Below are positions 43,561-57,500 of a DNA stretch of 64,000 nt, piece by piece; the stretch's first letter is position 1; every line of letters starts with the position of its first letter. Below the pieces are notes generated by a model. The model saw only the letters and a list, made by a program, of their open reading frames with translations. It had not been told where the DNA came from and did not search any database. The stretch covers positions 16,826,428-16,890,427 of the forward strand of contig NC_064759.1 in the NCBI RefSeq assembly GCF_011397635.1, in the 5' to 3' direction. Source of the DNA: Epinephelus fuscoguttatus. Taxonomy: Eukaryota > Chordata > Actinopteri > Perciformes > Serranidae. The position numbers and the translations under genes were made by a program.

Positions 43561-44599
43561 ATCTGTTGCTGTTGTTGTTGTTGTTGTTGTTTTTAGTTGT
43601 TTTTTTTTTTTTTTTTTTTACAATGCACAGTTTTCTTTATCGTAAGTCCAAACAACAAAACAAGTATTCATCACAAATAAGCATTATAAACATATACAAT
43701 CTCAAATACTGTACATACCAGAGATGAAAAAAAGAAACAAACTCAACTAAAGGAACAAAAATAAATAAATACTACTGACACACTCACACGCTGACATCAT
43801 CTCCAAGGTTAAACCTAGCTGTCTTTGAGTTGCATTGATTACTGCATCGACCTCTACATTGCATGCAGCCAGCTAATGGAAGGGCCCCATGTAGACATAA
43901 CCTGATCAAGTTTATTGAGCCAACTGATGCATTGATGTAGTCCATTCTTCATGTGGGGGTGGGTGTTTTTTCCTCCAGTGCTCCAGCAGCATCAGTTTAG
44001 CTGTTGTACAAATCAAGATAATCCATCTCTTTTCAAAATAAGACAAGTCAGAGTCCTGAAAATGCATGGTTCAACCTTGATAGACAGTGTTACAAAGACT
44101 TCACACCTTTTTTAGGACATCAGATATTACCTGCTAGATGTTTTTCCACCATTTGTCTAGTGCTGGACATGTCCAAAGTATATATATATAAAATAGAAGC
44201 ACCATTGTGTTCATGATTGTTTTTTGTATTTATACTCATCATTGCATATGAGGGCCAGCCCTCAATGATTTTCTTGAGATTAAATAAAGGTAATCATACT
44301 AATAATACATTTTTAATCTTCTCAGGAGTTGTTCTGCAGATTTTAATCTCATATACTTCAGGGACTTTTTACAATAAAGGCGAAATTCATTACAAAAGTA
44401 TTAAAACTGTGAGTTGTTTTTATAAATCTGGCGTTGTGTATTTAACATTCTGCCAGTCCACCAGCAGGATGTTTGGACTGCACTAATCCTGCTGGCGCGC
44501 TTTTGGACTACAAACTGCCTCAGTGACATGTAAACGACCACTATTGGTTTATGAAGTGACCGATACAGCCAATCATATCGAGCCTTGTAACATGCAGAA

Positions 44600-45250
44600 A
44601 AAACTGAAGTTGTTGTGCTATTTCCTCGACCGGTAACGCCTGAGTGCGGTGAGTTATGTTGAATAATATTTACTTATTTTATATGAATGTTACTTTTTCG
44701 GTGACATATTGCGCGCTGGTATCTATGTATGGAGGTTTTCAACGGGGGGAGACAGCTAATGTTAACTTTTAGTCTCTCGCCGCCATTATACCACCGAAGA
44801 AGCGTATCCCGCCCTCCTTCTTCGGTATTTTCTTCTTCTTCTCCTTGGTACCACAAAGTAAGCACCAGTGGTCCAAGTGGTAAAAGGAGTTTAGTTGCAA
44901 GCTAACATGGCACCTGTACCCGCTATCAGGCACCAACCTGACGGTTGTTTCTGAGCTAGCAAGAGAGCTAGCTACCACGCCGGAGGGACGTTAGCCATGT
45001 TGCTAGGAAAAATGGCCATCGCTGCATGTTAGCAACACGGCGCTGGTTGAAGATAACACAGTTTGTTAGCTAGCTGCTAACCGTTAGCTTCGACTCGGCT
45101 GTCATTCCTGCTAGCTCGGGTTAGACCCCCAAAGGAAAACAGTGAACGGAGCTAACATGAGACTTGATATTAGCCGGTGAATACATGAACTAGGTGTCAT
45201 TGGTGTGTATTTTGTCCCTCGTGTCTCCCTTCGAGTCAACATCGGACTGA
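44600..45250 (+). promoter_or_regulatory. Candidate promoter of the second zinc-finger gene
   Basis: CpG frequency rises here compared with both flanks. It holds a YY1-like GCCGCCATTAT at 44780-44790, 'aaaatggccatcgctg' near 45010, and many GCTAGC/GTTAGC words, as near gsk3a exon 1. No other upstream promoter for the gene at 48404 is visible. The transcript start is unknown. Confidence 0.4.
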
Positions 45251-48200
45251 CATTTTTGACCCTGCAATAAACAGTCAAGTATCGGCTAACGTTGGGTTAG
45301 CCTCCACAGTGCTTATCATGCAACAACATTCATAGCGCCTAGACAGGGTCATCCCAATGTTCCCAGGGACCTACATCTATTGAAATGACATTGTAAGAGA
45401 TTTGTAAAGGCAGGCTCCTCAGCTCACAATGCCAAATAACAAAAGACATGGACGTTTCATGCAGTTTGACTGTTAAAAATCCACTCAGCCACTGTGGTGA
45501 TGTCAATGTCAAAATTCAAGAGGACTGTCTTGCTCAGAAATGTGAGGGCGTAGGTTTTAAGGAGTAAACTTAAGGAGACCATAAGCTGCGGGTGGGTGAT
45601 TTAAACAAACTGACCCAGAGAAACAGAAGTTGAACGTTTGATCAAGGGAAATTGTTACAGAGAACATTAAACCCTTTGAAATGTCTCCTTAAAGGGATGG
45701 GGTACTTATCCATATACAGTGTATTACATATAGAGGATGTCAGTCAGCATGCCCCCCAGTTTGGAGAAGTGGGCTGGAGCCTGAAATTAAATCTAAGCAA
45801 TGTACTGTTGTGGAGGAGACAGCAGCAAAACATATTCACCCACCTAAAGAAAGGTCTACCCCCCAAAAATCAATATCAGTTTAAGTGTGCACTATATTGA
45901 ATGTATTTTCACAGCTTTACCGTAATGTCAGACAGGGATCTCCTTTGGGCAAATGAAGCTGTTATATCGCTTTCTTCAAAGCCAGACTCCATTAAGAAAA
46001 CCAGTAATTTAACATCCCTGAACACAGGAGCTGCTGGTCTGTGGAGCCTTGATAAGATATTTTTGTTTGTGTTGTGCATGTAACTTTGTGGTTAAAAGGG
46101 TAAGTTCAGATTCACCAAAGTCATGCAATAATACAAACTAACTAATCGAGGCAGCAGACGACCAGCAGCTCCCGTGGTCAGCAACCTAAAATAAATGTTT
46201 TTCTTAATGGAGTCTGGTGGCTTTGATAAGGGCATAGATGGGGAACTAAAGCTATTAACAGCCTCCCTGTTGAAACAGGCTGTCTGATGTGAAAGTGGTG
46301 AAAATACTCTCAATATTATGCACACTTTAACATTTTTAGGTGGCTAAAATCTGTTTTGTTGCTGCCCCCATCCACAGCAGAACAACTGCTTAGCTTCCAT
46401 GTCAGACTCCCCTCCTGCCTCTCCAAAATGGGGGTATGTTGACTGACGTCTGCTGTAGGTAATGCACTGACGACAAGGACCCCATACAACCCCACTTCAA
46501 AAAATTCTAACTATCCCTTTAATGTGTCACACTATGAGGACTTTGAGCTGGTGATCAGAAAACCCTGGGAACAAAGATGAGCTCCTGTTCAGACAAAAAT
46601 GTTGCACATTGTCAAAATGCAAATTACAACTGGTGCCTACAGGTTAATGGATAAAAGCAGATGCAGAACACCTCATATCTGATCCTTTAATGTTTCTGCC
46701 CGAGTGATGTGTAGCAGTGTTGCACAAACACAGTGGTTTGTATCTGACCAGGACAATGTAGTTTGTGCTGATAAAAAAGGACACAAATAGACACAGACCT
46801 CACTAGACTATCATCCCAACAGGGGGCAGTGGGGTATTATTATGCTCTAATTGGCTGTTTAAAAGATAAGTGTGGCTCTATTCAATTTTTTTTCTATTAT
46901 TAATAGGACCCCAAAAAAACAAAACCAACAATGACTTTATCTCACTAACAAGTATTTCCTGTGTAGCAAATGCCTGATAAAGCCTCATGACATCCACTGT
47001 AGTCTAAAAACTGTTGAAAACACATTTGTGAGCCACGAGTCTCCCTGTCCTACTGCTGTGTATACTGACTAAATCACCAAACCTGCAGCTGAGCACAGCT
47101 CCAGGCAAAAACACATTTTATTGACTGTGAGTAACTTTTGCAAAAAACCTACAGCACCCAGGTGTTTTAGAACATTTCTTTTTTTGTTTTGGATAGGAAG
47201 TTTGTTTTTTTTAAATGACAGAATTTGAAGTAGGAACACATGGGCTTGGGACTAAGTGTAAGCGACATGCTGTGAAGCTTGAAAGCATTTGGAGACAGAG
47301 GAACATACAGCCAACATACCAACAGTTATTACTGGTTTTGGTAATGGCATCTGTCGACAATGTCAAAAATATGGATATGAATTTGGACATTGCCAACCTT
47401 ATCCATTTAAGTGATAGCCTTGTCTGACAATTTAAAGTAGAGACCATGTTTCGATGGGATTGCTCTAGCTGCTAGCTTCCAGACCCCCTTCTTCCATGCC
47501 CATCTTCAAACTCAGCCTTTACTGTGATCTCAACCACACACCTGCAAAGTTTTGTGGCTGGTTTTTGCAGGGTTGTCATGCTATCATGGTGATAGACTCT
47601 GTTGACAGACAAATCTGTAAACATGGGGGAAATATTCAAACTGCTTCTGTTTTAGTTCCTGCTGCCAAGGGTGTCGCAAGGACCACATTTGCCAACACAA
47701 ACACAGAATCACAAGGTGAAAACAATACCACCCCTTGTCGCAACTGGTAATGATCAACTAGCAGGTGTGCCACATTTATGTATTTCAAAGTTATTAATAT
47801 GTCCTCCAGCGAGCTTCTTTGCTTTTCAAGGTTCTTTTTTCAAAGCTGAGCTTTGATAGTGTGGTATAGATCTGATGGGCATCCAGTGCGTGGGCAGGAA
47901 TGCAGAGATCGTGTTTTGATTATAGCTACATTGAGCAGCAGCATGAGCTAGACCGCACATCCAGTGGGTCTAATTATAGCACATATCTAATTGATGTTGA
48001 AGCTAAACGTTCGGCTCAGCCCCATGAAATGGCAGAGAGAGAATAAGACTTGGAAAGGTCTACCTGAGCAGCAACCTGCATGGTCAAAATAACAATTAGC
48101 AAGGGCTCAGAGCATGGTGAGTCATCCTGGCAACCTCAGGGTTAGCCTCCTGGCGCATGTGTCCAAGCTGTTGTCTTGATAATATATGCAGGCACTTCTT

Positions 48201-48401
48201 TTCATCAGAAGAGGGCAATGTTCACAACCTATCTTCAGATGAAATGCACTGCTTGGTAGGCATCGGTATAAGGCTCACGTTGTGCTATTACTTTCATATT
48301 CTAAGCATGCTGAGAGTTGTGAACTGTTTCACCTTTATCTAAATCAGTTTTGCATTGCTGCACTTCTTATGAAATGTTTTTGATTTCTAATCCCCTGGCA
48401 G
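45250..48401 (+). other. Probable 5' intron of the second zinc-finger gene
   Basis: Coding begins just after an acceptor at 48400-48401, so at least one noncoding exon must lie upstream, perhaps near 45 kb. The stretch contains the fold-back element (45689-46522), AT-rich sequence, and a more mixed block at about 47870-48260. Confidence 0.45.
45689..46522. mobile_element. Fold-back element: 834-bp near-complete inverted repeat
   Basis: It starts 'ttaaagggatggggtactta' and ends 'ctaactatccctttaa'. The two halves are imperfect reverse complements: 'cagtgtattacatatagagg' pairs with 'tgctgtaggtaatgcactg', 'gacgtc/gatgtc' blocks pair, and 'ccagactccattaagaaaac' (about 45980) pairs with 'gtttttcttaatggagtctgg' split at 46196-46216. 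The centre is near 46105. No protein. Confidence 0.8.
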
Positions 48402-48403
48402 CC

Positions 48404-48559
48404 ATGGAGAGTTCGTCAGTGTACATGTGCTTCCCCTGCTACCAGGAGTTCAACACCCTAGAAGAGGTACTCGAGCACCAGTTGACTTGCACTGCCGAGG
48501 ATGAACCGCCAGAAATATCTGGAACCACCCCCATCACTGTTCCACTTCTACAGAGTCGG
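48404..48559 (+). CDS. Second zinc-finger gene, coding exon 1
   Basis: Fifty-two codons from ATG in GCCATGGAG (good context), just 2 bases after an acceptor. An in-frame ATG at 48350 lies before the acceptor inside the presumed intron and is not used. Donor GTAAAT; phase 0. Confidence 0.85.
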
Positions 48560-51500
48560 GTAAATACTGGCACAGTCCCATTTCTATCACTGGGGTTGAG
48601 CCTGGGTGTCCTGAGTGCAGGATCTTGATTTAAGCAGGGAACAGAACTGAACATCAAACATCAATACTGTGGCGGTGTGGCCAGAAACGTCCAGCAGGTT
48701 GATGGCATAAAAGCCTCTGTGCCAGAACTTGAGAATGACACTGAAGTGACAAGTATGACTTTAGGAATAAATTGACAATGCTCTGCTACTCATCATAGTA
48801 ATAGTGACCTTGATCAGAGCACTTAACATTGAGTCGTTCATAATGATTTACCAACTCATTTAAAGGGATTGCTGTGTATTAATATCTGATTTAGATGTAC
48901 GCTGATGTCATATGTTTTAGTTCTAGAATAACAAGTAGATGTTTTTTTGGGTTCGATGATGACAGTGCTTATTAGGGAATAAGCTAGTTTGTTAGGTACA
49001 ACTACCTTAACTAATGCAGTGAAAGACAAGAGTCCTGCAATAAATCCTACACTCATGAAGGTTTAGAGAAGTTTTAGCCGACGTGGACAAACTGTCAAAC
49101 TGCAACACAACAGTAGATATTCAGTAGATATGAAGATCTTGACATCAGGTATAAAACCCTTTTCTTTACTGGCACTGGAACACATATGTGTGTACCTCTA
49201 CTGGTGAACTTTTTAAGTCAAATATCAGTCAGTGTGTCATTGCACCAGTATGTCTGTCACATCTCTAACTTTTACCCTGATAAACTGGCGGCGGCCGTGC
49301 AGTAAGACCCGCAGGTTATTCAACAGTTCTCTAAGTACTTAAGTGCTACCTGGAACTGCTTTCTGTCTAGGTTAATGGCAAAATAACACATTAGCACGCT
49401 GTTTATCAGAGTAATGACTCATTAGTGAGGCAAACAGGTGTAACGGGCAAAAACGTGGCAGTGCTAAAAGTGGATTGATTATGGAGTGCACAGTATCCCT
49501 GGGTTGGCTGCTTTGGCCTGGTGGATTTGCCGGTGAAAGCAGGGCCGCCAAATTCTGATCTCAAATTTAACACAGTTTTTTTAAAATATTTGACAATTAA
49601 CCTCATTTTCTAAATATGTATCATATTACTTTTTTAAAATCCACACAGACCACATGAGCATGAATTAGATCTAACTCACAGCATTTATTAATTAAAACAA
49701 GCCACTTTTAAATCTAAATACTCTGGTTATTTCATTCTTCCAAATTAGTGTTGGAGAACAAGAGCAAATGCCAGGAGTTGAGTTCTCACTGATGCTGAGA
49801 ACAATGAATATTCTGTAGTTTAGCTCGGATAGAAACACAAAAACACCAAATCCGTTGACAGGTTAGCATGTTGCTCACTACTGGTAGTCTACCGCCATCA
49901 CAATCTTCTTGTTATCAGGGGTGTTGCGATATACTGCAACATTTTTTCAACTGCAAATTATACCCCCAGAGGAAAACTTAGTCAACATCTGTTTTATCTA
50001 ATAAGATAAAATGTTTAGTCTGCTCATCACACTTCATTTTTATTGCAGCACAATGTATCTAGTGGACTGAACAAGCAATTGATGTTATCATTCTAGTAGG
50101 CTACCAAAAGTGTAATTTTTATTTGCAGTATTGATAATTTATATAATAAAAAACTAATATTTAGCATCCATGATTGATATAATATTGCCATGCAAAATAT
50201 CACCATGCTAGATTTTTCTATGTAGATTTCACCACAGACACTCAACCTCATTTGTGGTCTCACAGCAGAGTGCCACTGCAGTTTACACCCGAAACACAGG
50301 AATGGATATTTGCAGTAAAAAAATGTTTTTGGCCTGGGGGCACTGAAGTGTTGTTTTTCAAAGCGGGGTTTATATTTCGGGATATTTGACAGTGCATGTG
50401 TGTATACATCAGATATACCAGAGTTGTTTGTTGAGCTCTATTCTGAAGTCAGAGCATACATGCCATCTTAATAGACAGGTTCTAATTGGTCATATGATAC
50501 ATTTCAATAACCACATAGTTAAAAGAAACATAAGTCAATTCTGCATTTTTTTGGGCATGATTTGGATAAATGACAGTAGAGGTAAAGATTGGGAGCAGGT
50601 GGGGATGATGTAATAAAGATAGTAGGCCAGATTGAGGTCTCGTACGCCATTATTACATAGTAGAAAAGTTCAGCTAAATCACCAGAATGTTCCTTCAATA
50701 ATTCTGAACAATTAGTTTTCAAGACTGAAATCTTTTTCAGTGTTTTCCCCTTGTGTACTAAATCTGTGCTTCTATATGTAAATCTAGTTGTATTTCTATT
50801 GTTTGGGCTTATAGTGAATTTCAGAGACCTGTGGATTTTTGCATTGTCTCCAATATTTTCTACATTACGTGTCCTGTTTGGAATATATTCTTTGGAAATA
50901 TTGCTGAGCTCTCTTAATTCTGAGTTCAGCAAAGATGCTATTTGAATTGCAGAGTTCCAGAGTTGTATAATGGGGCGAGTTACTCCGTTTAACTTTGACA
51001 TATTGAGCTGAGACTCGGTGCGACTGGCACTTTTTTTCTCTTGGCTTTCCCATGACAGCTTCAGAGAGCCCCTCAGGGTTAAAAGCAGTCATTGGCCCTT
51101 GTTTGGCAGCACAGTATGGCCGTCTAAACTTGTGCCCGGACTTCCATCCTTACAGTCTTCAGCACATGTCCATAAAGCACAGTGACACTCATGACAGACA
51201 AATTGCATCCTGAGTCGCCAGCGGGAAGAGGAGCATGAGAAATGCATCAGTCAGTGCCACCCTTTCTCCTGATGGATCGCTCATGGGCCTTCTCGTAGAT
51301 GAATCAGCTGGGGAAACACTATAAAACCTGGCTACCGTATGGTTACCTGGACTCCACTTTCCTATAAGCTGGTTTATTGCATCATCCCCACTTCATAAGA
51401 TAGATTAGCATAATTTCTGTGTATACAATGTGACATTGCAGTAAAACAGTGGCTGTTTGCGGCTGCAACGACCTCTTTAAACAAATGTTTCTACTCGTTT

Positions 51501-54500
51501 CTCAGATTAGTGATGTAGTTCAGGGAACGTTCATGATAGGACATTGAGATCAGATAGTGTGAATGTCTCCTCAAAACTGTTCACTAAACAAGTCAAAATA
51601 TGCCTGCTCTATCAAAACAAATTCACCCCCTCCTCTGATTCCCATTTTGGAGCTAAGTATGATGCATTTGCAAACTTTCTTATCAGCTTACTAAAAATAC
51701 TGTATATGCACTTCACACAGGGCTAGGGCTGGGTGAGTGAAGTACTCTCTTGGTATCTGTATCATTTTAAAGGTACTGATATTAGTTCTGGTATTTTTTA
51801 AACAATACCAAGCCCTACGTACGGCACTATTAGGCTCCGATCACACAGAAAGCATTTTGTAGATTGCAACACGCAAGATGCACCGCTCTGCCTTTTAAAA
51901 AAATTGAAGCCACTTGTGAAAAAACGCCTGTTGCGGCTTTTTTATTGTTGCCAGGAACCCGCCCCATCAGCTTCTCACGTTAGCTTAGTACAAAGCTATT
52001 AACTATATGCAACCCAACAGTTCATGTTAATTGTTAACAGTTTAAATGTATGAAAACTACGTACGCGAAATTTAAAGTACTGCACTTAAATGCCTCCACG
52101 CCCGCTGAGTCATATAGCTCTTGGTATCCAGCATCCACTACCACCAGTTTCTCCTCCATTGTTTACCAGCTGTAAACTTGTCATGACCACCACAGAAGGA
52201 CCGCCTCTCAGATCATGCGACTAGACAGTGGGGAAAAAAGCGGAGATTACGTGGGGCGCTTTTACACCCTGAGTTGAAGTTTTTTCAACTCAAAGAGTTC
52301 GGGGCACTCCGGTGACGAGTAGCAACACAAAAACAGTGAACAAAAAGCTAAATTGTCCTTAAAAACAATTACAAAAAGCTGCCTCCAACTGCCAAAATGC
52401 TTTTAGTGTGATTGGGGGCCTTAGAGGCTCCAACAGAGATTTAGTAATTGGTAATCAAACTCAATGGGGTTGCTCTCTGAAAGCTTAAATCCTTTCCTTA
52501 GTTGCAAAAGATGTAAGAAGCCAACTGCATGGTCAAAAGTTGTTAGACCTGACTTTAAGTGTATGTGGCTAGCGGCTTGCTACCTATCTTCATGACAATG
52601 CCAATAGAGTCTGTTTTAAACAAGAGGTGTTGCATAGTAAGGGATGTCATCTGCCATGTTTGTAGTTTCGGTACTTGCAACCAGCAGCTTAATGTAAGCA
52701 GCAGTTAAGCACCACAATGTGTGCAATAGATGCTTCAAATAAACAGAGAGCTTTGATGTCGTCTTCTGCATTAAGATAAAACACCATGCTGCCTTAATTC
52801 AGCATTTAATTCCCACGTTCAAATGTTTACCAATCTGCAGTGTAGTCTACTTTATTGTAAGTGAGCGAGTGAGAAAAGTTGAATTGTCTGTATAGGATAT
52901 CATCCTTTACTGGCTTCAACACCAACTAACAACACACAGTCAAGCCATAATAATTTTGGATAGTCCTCCAACTGTTAGCCGAAGCTGTATTAAATACAAT
53001 ATGAAAGAAACAAAGTAAAACCTTGTGCACTTATCACATAGGTCAAAAAGATTAGGTTTGTTTTTTCCCTTTTGTAAAAGATACAATACCACTCCACTTA
53101 AAACTACACTTTAACTTCTACAATAAAAGCCTTGATTCAAAAATTAAAATAAATGCTTTACTCTTAAAATAATGATAAAATAAAATAATAAAAAATAATG
53201 GGGCTATGAAATAACATAGAAAATGCCAAATATTATATTGTGTCAGACAATGCATAAATATGACTTTAAGACTTCTCCAATGTGCAGGTGAAGGAAGATG
53301 AGATCACACTGTCAGGTACATGAAGACTGAAATGATCACAACATTTCACTTCTTTTTTTTTTTTTTTTTATTCTGTGAGGGAGAAAGACATTGGGATTGC
53401 ACGGAGGTGAAAAAATCTATAATAAAAACTCAGGTTCTTCTAGTTGCCTCCATTTTAAGGCTGGCAAAGGTTTTCTTGCACAGTGTGAAAAGTTTCATTC
53501 TGAATGGTAAAGACCTATCCAGTTATCAGAAAATATATATTGAGCTCTGAGCCTTTATAACAGGCTGTTTTTCTGTGAAAGGCAATTGAGCAACACAACA
53601 TGATTGTTATGAACACAGGACAGAGCCTACTTTTTCCCAGTAATACTTCCCACTGATATCATGTGCAACCTTATGTCCAGTGTAGTAACAGAGACTATTT
53701 TTGTGCTGTATCTGGGAATGTTGCTGTTTTTGTGCATGCTGGAGCTGTGGAGGAAGATTTACAGAAATGTTATGTCTTTGTTAAAATATTTTTACCTCAG
53801 ATTTTGATTCATTACACATTTAATTATCATTTATTATGCACTAGGACAAAAACAGTGAATGCAAACACACTGAATTGGGCCAATTTCAATTTGAATAGGA
53901 GACACAAGGATACGTTATTTAAAAGATATTTTTTGTAAGAGCACAAATAAGAAAACCACACTAAGCAGACCATCAGTCAAGTCTCTGATACTACTTTATG
54001 AGCAGTCTTCATTACATTACATCTGATGTTAACATGCAGTCTGTATTTGTTAAAGGAAAAAAACATCTTAAATCAGCCATAGCACATGGAGGAGGTCTTC
54101 AATATTCAAATACCCAAATGCTAAAACAAAAGCACCATAAATCATTTCAGTATCTGAGGCATGTTGAACTGCTGTAATTGAGACAGTTTCAGACGTCTTT
54201 AACCTCGACCTTGATGTTTTGTTTTCATCATCCAGATAGATTGAGGGAGCCAATGTAAAACCCTGTGGAGTGACCCATTCAACCCTGATGGGCCTTTGAT
54301 AGTTATCAGCCAGGCCGAGGCCTTATCTTGGCTGTCTGGAGCTCTCAGAGGAACCTTGGCTATAAACACACACAGCTCTAATTGACCTCAGTACCCCAAC
54401 AATGAATTCTCATGCCTCATCTGCCAAAAAGAATGAAATATAAGAAAAACGCCGCAGGTTAAATTCACCTGAAAGAGCTATTTGATTAGTATTACAGGGA

Positions 54501-57500
54501 GTCGTTTCTTTCATACACAGAAACAAACGCAACAAGTGAAACATAAAAGATAATCTCTGATTTCTTCTTTCTTCCTCTCTTGTCTTCGCAGCAACAGGTA
54601 ATAAATATATCAAGGACAGTTGCAGTCCCACAGATTCAAATCCAAACAGAACACCCCTCGGTGCAGCCAGCGAAGAATGTTCTCAAGCAGGCTGCGGTCA
54701 GTGCAAATGTGACATCAGATCAGCCCAGAATCCTCTACCAGTGTGGGGACTGTGATGAACTTTTCAAGACCCTGGACCTTTGGCAGCAGCACCGTAAAGA
54801 AGAGACATGTCAGCAGTCTGCTGGCAAGTCGAAACCTTCAACTGAAGGTGCACAGCCTGAGCCAGAAGCATCACAACATGAGCCTGAAGCATCACAGCCT
54901 GAGCCAGAAGGGTCACAACCTGAGCCAGGAGGTTCACAACCTGAGCTGGAAGTGGCTTCAGCTCAGAGCTCCAATGCGACTTTAAATCCAGATGATTCTT
55001 CTCTCTCGAACAGTGAAATCAGGGAAAACATTAAACCAGAACCAGAGGAGGATCCCATAACAGAAGAAGAGGGGCAGCAAGTTGCAGAGAACTCTTCAGC
55101 TCAGAGCTCCGAACCTCTTGTTACTGAGGCAGCCGCCTCGACTTCAATTCAAGAGGATTCTTCTCCCAGGAGGAGAGGGGCCAACAAAAAGCCTAAGCCA
55201 GAACCAGTGCTCCTGTGTGTGGACTGTGGCTCATGCTTTGGCCTGGTGTCTGAACTAGTGGCCCACCGCAAGACCCAACACGGCTTTGAGGAAGCTCTAC
55301 ACCGCTGCTCTGTGTGTGGGGAGAGCTTCCTAAACACAACCCTTTTTCTTTACCACCGCAAGCAACACCGTCAGAAAGGCGAGGAAAGGGTGGAAGTGGT
55401 TCCTGAAGAGACATCAGAGGAAGTTTGTGTTCGAAGCAACGGGACTGAAGAGCAGGGCCTGGATGCCACTCCCTCCACCATGAGTGACACCTCCAGTTTC
55501 ACACAGCCTGAGTTGTTCATGTGCACTCAGTGTGGAGAGAGCTTCAGTGAGGAGGAAGGACTGGTCTCCCATCGTAAGCAGAAGCATGACCTGAAGGAGC
55601 CGCTACACAGTTGCCCCCATTGTGGCGAGAGCTTCATGAACACCACCCAGTACCTGTACCATCGCCGCCAGCACCGCTTCATGTCAGCGACAGAGGTGGT
55701 GGATGGAGCTGAAACTGGTGATGAGACTACTAAACCTCAAGATGCTGCACAGAGCTCAAAGCGGCTGCTTTCTCCATCTGCCTCTGCTGGTGAATCAGGT
55801 TCGCCCCTTGCTAAGAGAAGTAGGCCCTCTATCAGGATCCTGAGCGGCGTTAGTGCGCTTAAAGGTAAATGAAAATATTTGTTTTGAAACCCCCAAAATA
55901 AGGCATTTGTTGCAGGATGCTTTGGTTCTTAAAAGTTTTTTGTGTTGTCAGGAAATAAGGGCACAGAATCAGAGGGCAGCACTGCAGCAGACTCGGACAA
56001 CACCAACCACCCTCCACCTGCCAAGCTGCTGCAGGACTGGGCCCGGACACCACTACCACACGTTTGCCCCTACTGTGGCAAAACCTTCACCCGACGCGTC
56101 TTTCTTCGCACCCACGTCTACAGCCACACCGGAGAGAAGCTCTTCACGTGCAAGGTGCCAGTCAAAATTTAATCAAATATGTCCTTCCTTGAATCTGAGG
56201 GATTATTTCATTTGACGGAAATGTCACTTACATCATAAAGCAGACAAGCGAGATGATGTAATGCTTTTGAAGTGTTTTAGATTTGAAGCAGACACAATCG
56301 GAACCTCCGCCCTCATTATATTTGACAGCTTCTCTGGTGTTTCTGCACAAAGGAGGTTGTTTTGAAAATTGTAATTTGAGCAAATGTAGCCATATTCAAC
56401 TTTTTATTCCCTCTCAAGATGTGGTTAAGCTTTTGTAAATGAGACAATGGCACTGATTGTGGTTATTGTTGTTGTGAAGGTCTGCACCAAGTCCTTCACT
56501 AACTCCCAGAGCCTGCTGCGCCACAGCATGAGCCACACGGGCAACAAGCCCTTTGGCTGCCATGACTGTGGCAAAAACTTCTCCCAGGCAGCCACCCTGA
56601 AGAGACACCAACGCATTCACTCATCAACAGAGCCGCGGCGCAAACGCGGACGCAAACCGGTACAGTCTCTATCATTTTCCTTGTATTAAAATAACTCCAA
56701 TGTTTGCCCTAGGATTTTTTCCAGCAACAGTTCTGAAGTACATGAGTTTTATTTGGTGCTGTTGAAAGGGCTTTAGACACTTATTTGTACACATTTGTAG
56801 ATATTGAATTCAGTCTCATAAAATGCTTTTCACTTTAAGAGATGCACTTCATTTTGTTATTTGTTGTCACACTTCTGAAACCTTTCCACGTTTCTATAAA
56901 AAAAGAGAATTATATTTTGGGAGATAACTTGCTGTGAAATCCTTTTTTTTTTTGTTGACCTTGACTGCTGTGTCCCTCAATGCAGGTGTGTACTCTGGAC
57001 AATGAGGGAGCTGCTCATCTCTTCGCTTGTCCTCACTGCCCGTCGCGGTTCAACACCGAGGATCAGCTTGAACATCACAAGTAATGACACAACAACAATA
57101 ACACTTTCGTAACATTGGTTATTCAGCAGTCTTTGTTTGCAGGCTATGCGTGGAAATTACTACAACACATTAAACACCTTCAGTTACATACAGCACATCA
57201 TATTCAACATTCTGACATGCTCTAAACCTTTGGATTTCCATATGGAGAAAAGATTGTCAACATTCAATCATTTCCGACCCTGTTTACGGTGTAAATACAT
57301 TAGAATTATGGTTTCAAACAGAGCACAGGACAGGATTTAGATAAACCTCCTCCCTATTGCCAGGAGCTGTAGTAGCTGAGCCGTGTCTGACTACTGAGCA
57401 AGACCTTAAAGCTGCGTAGCAAACACACTGACTGAGATGTCTGGGTGCCCTTGAGCCGCAGCCACATATGATTGACAGGCAGAGGCCCAGTAAATTAAGA

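Larger units (their letters stand above)
34666..44600. other. Gene-poor spacer between gsk3a and the second zinc-finger gene
   Basis: A 10-kb stretch with no supported gene. It holds dispersed element copy 3, two related MITE-like elements (37813-38129 and 38189-38932), a 1-kb minisatellite, a CGCTA-rich element (42117-42693) and a LINE relic. Remaining sequence is AT-rich and unremarkable. Open frames near 39549-39869 and 40184-40573 lack coding signs. Confidence 0.65.
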
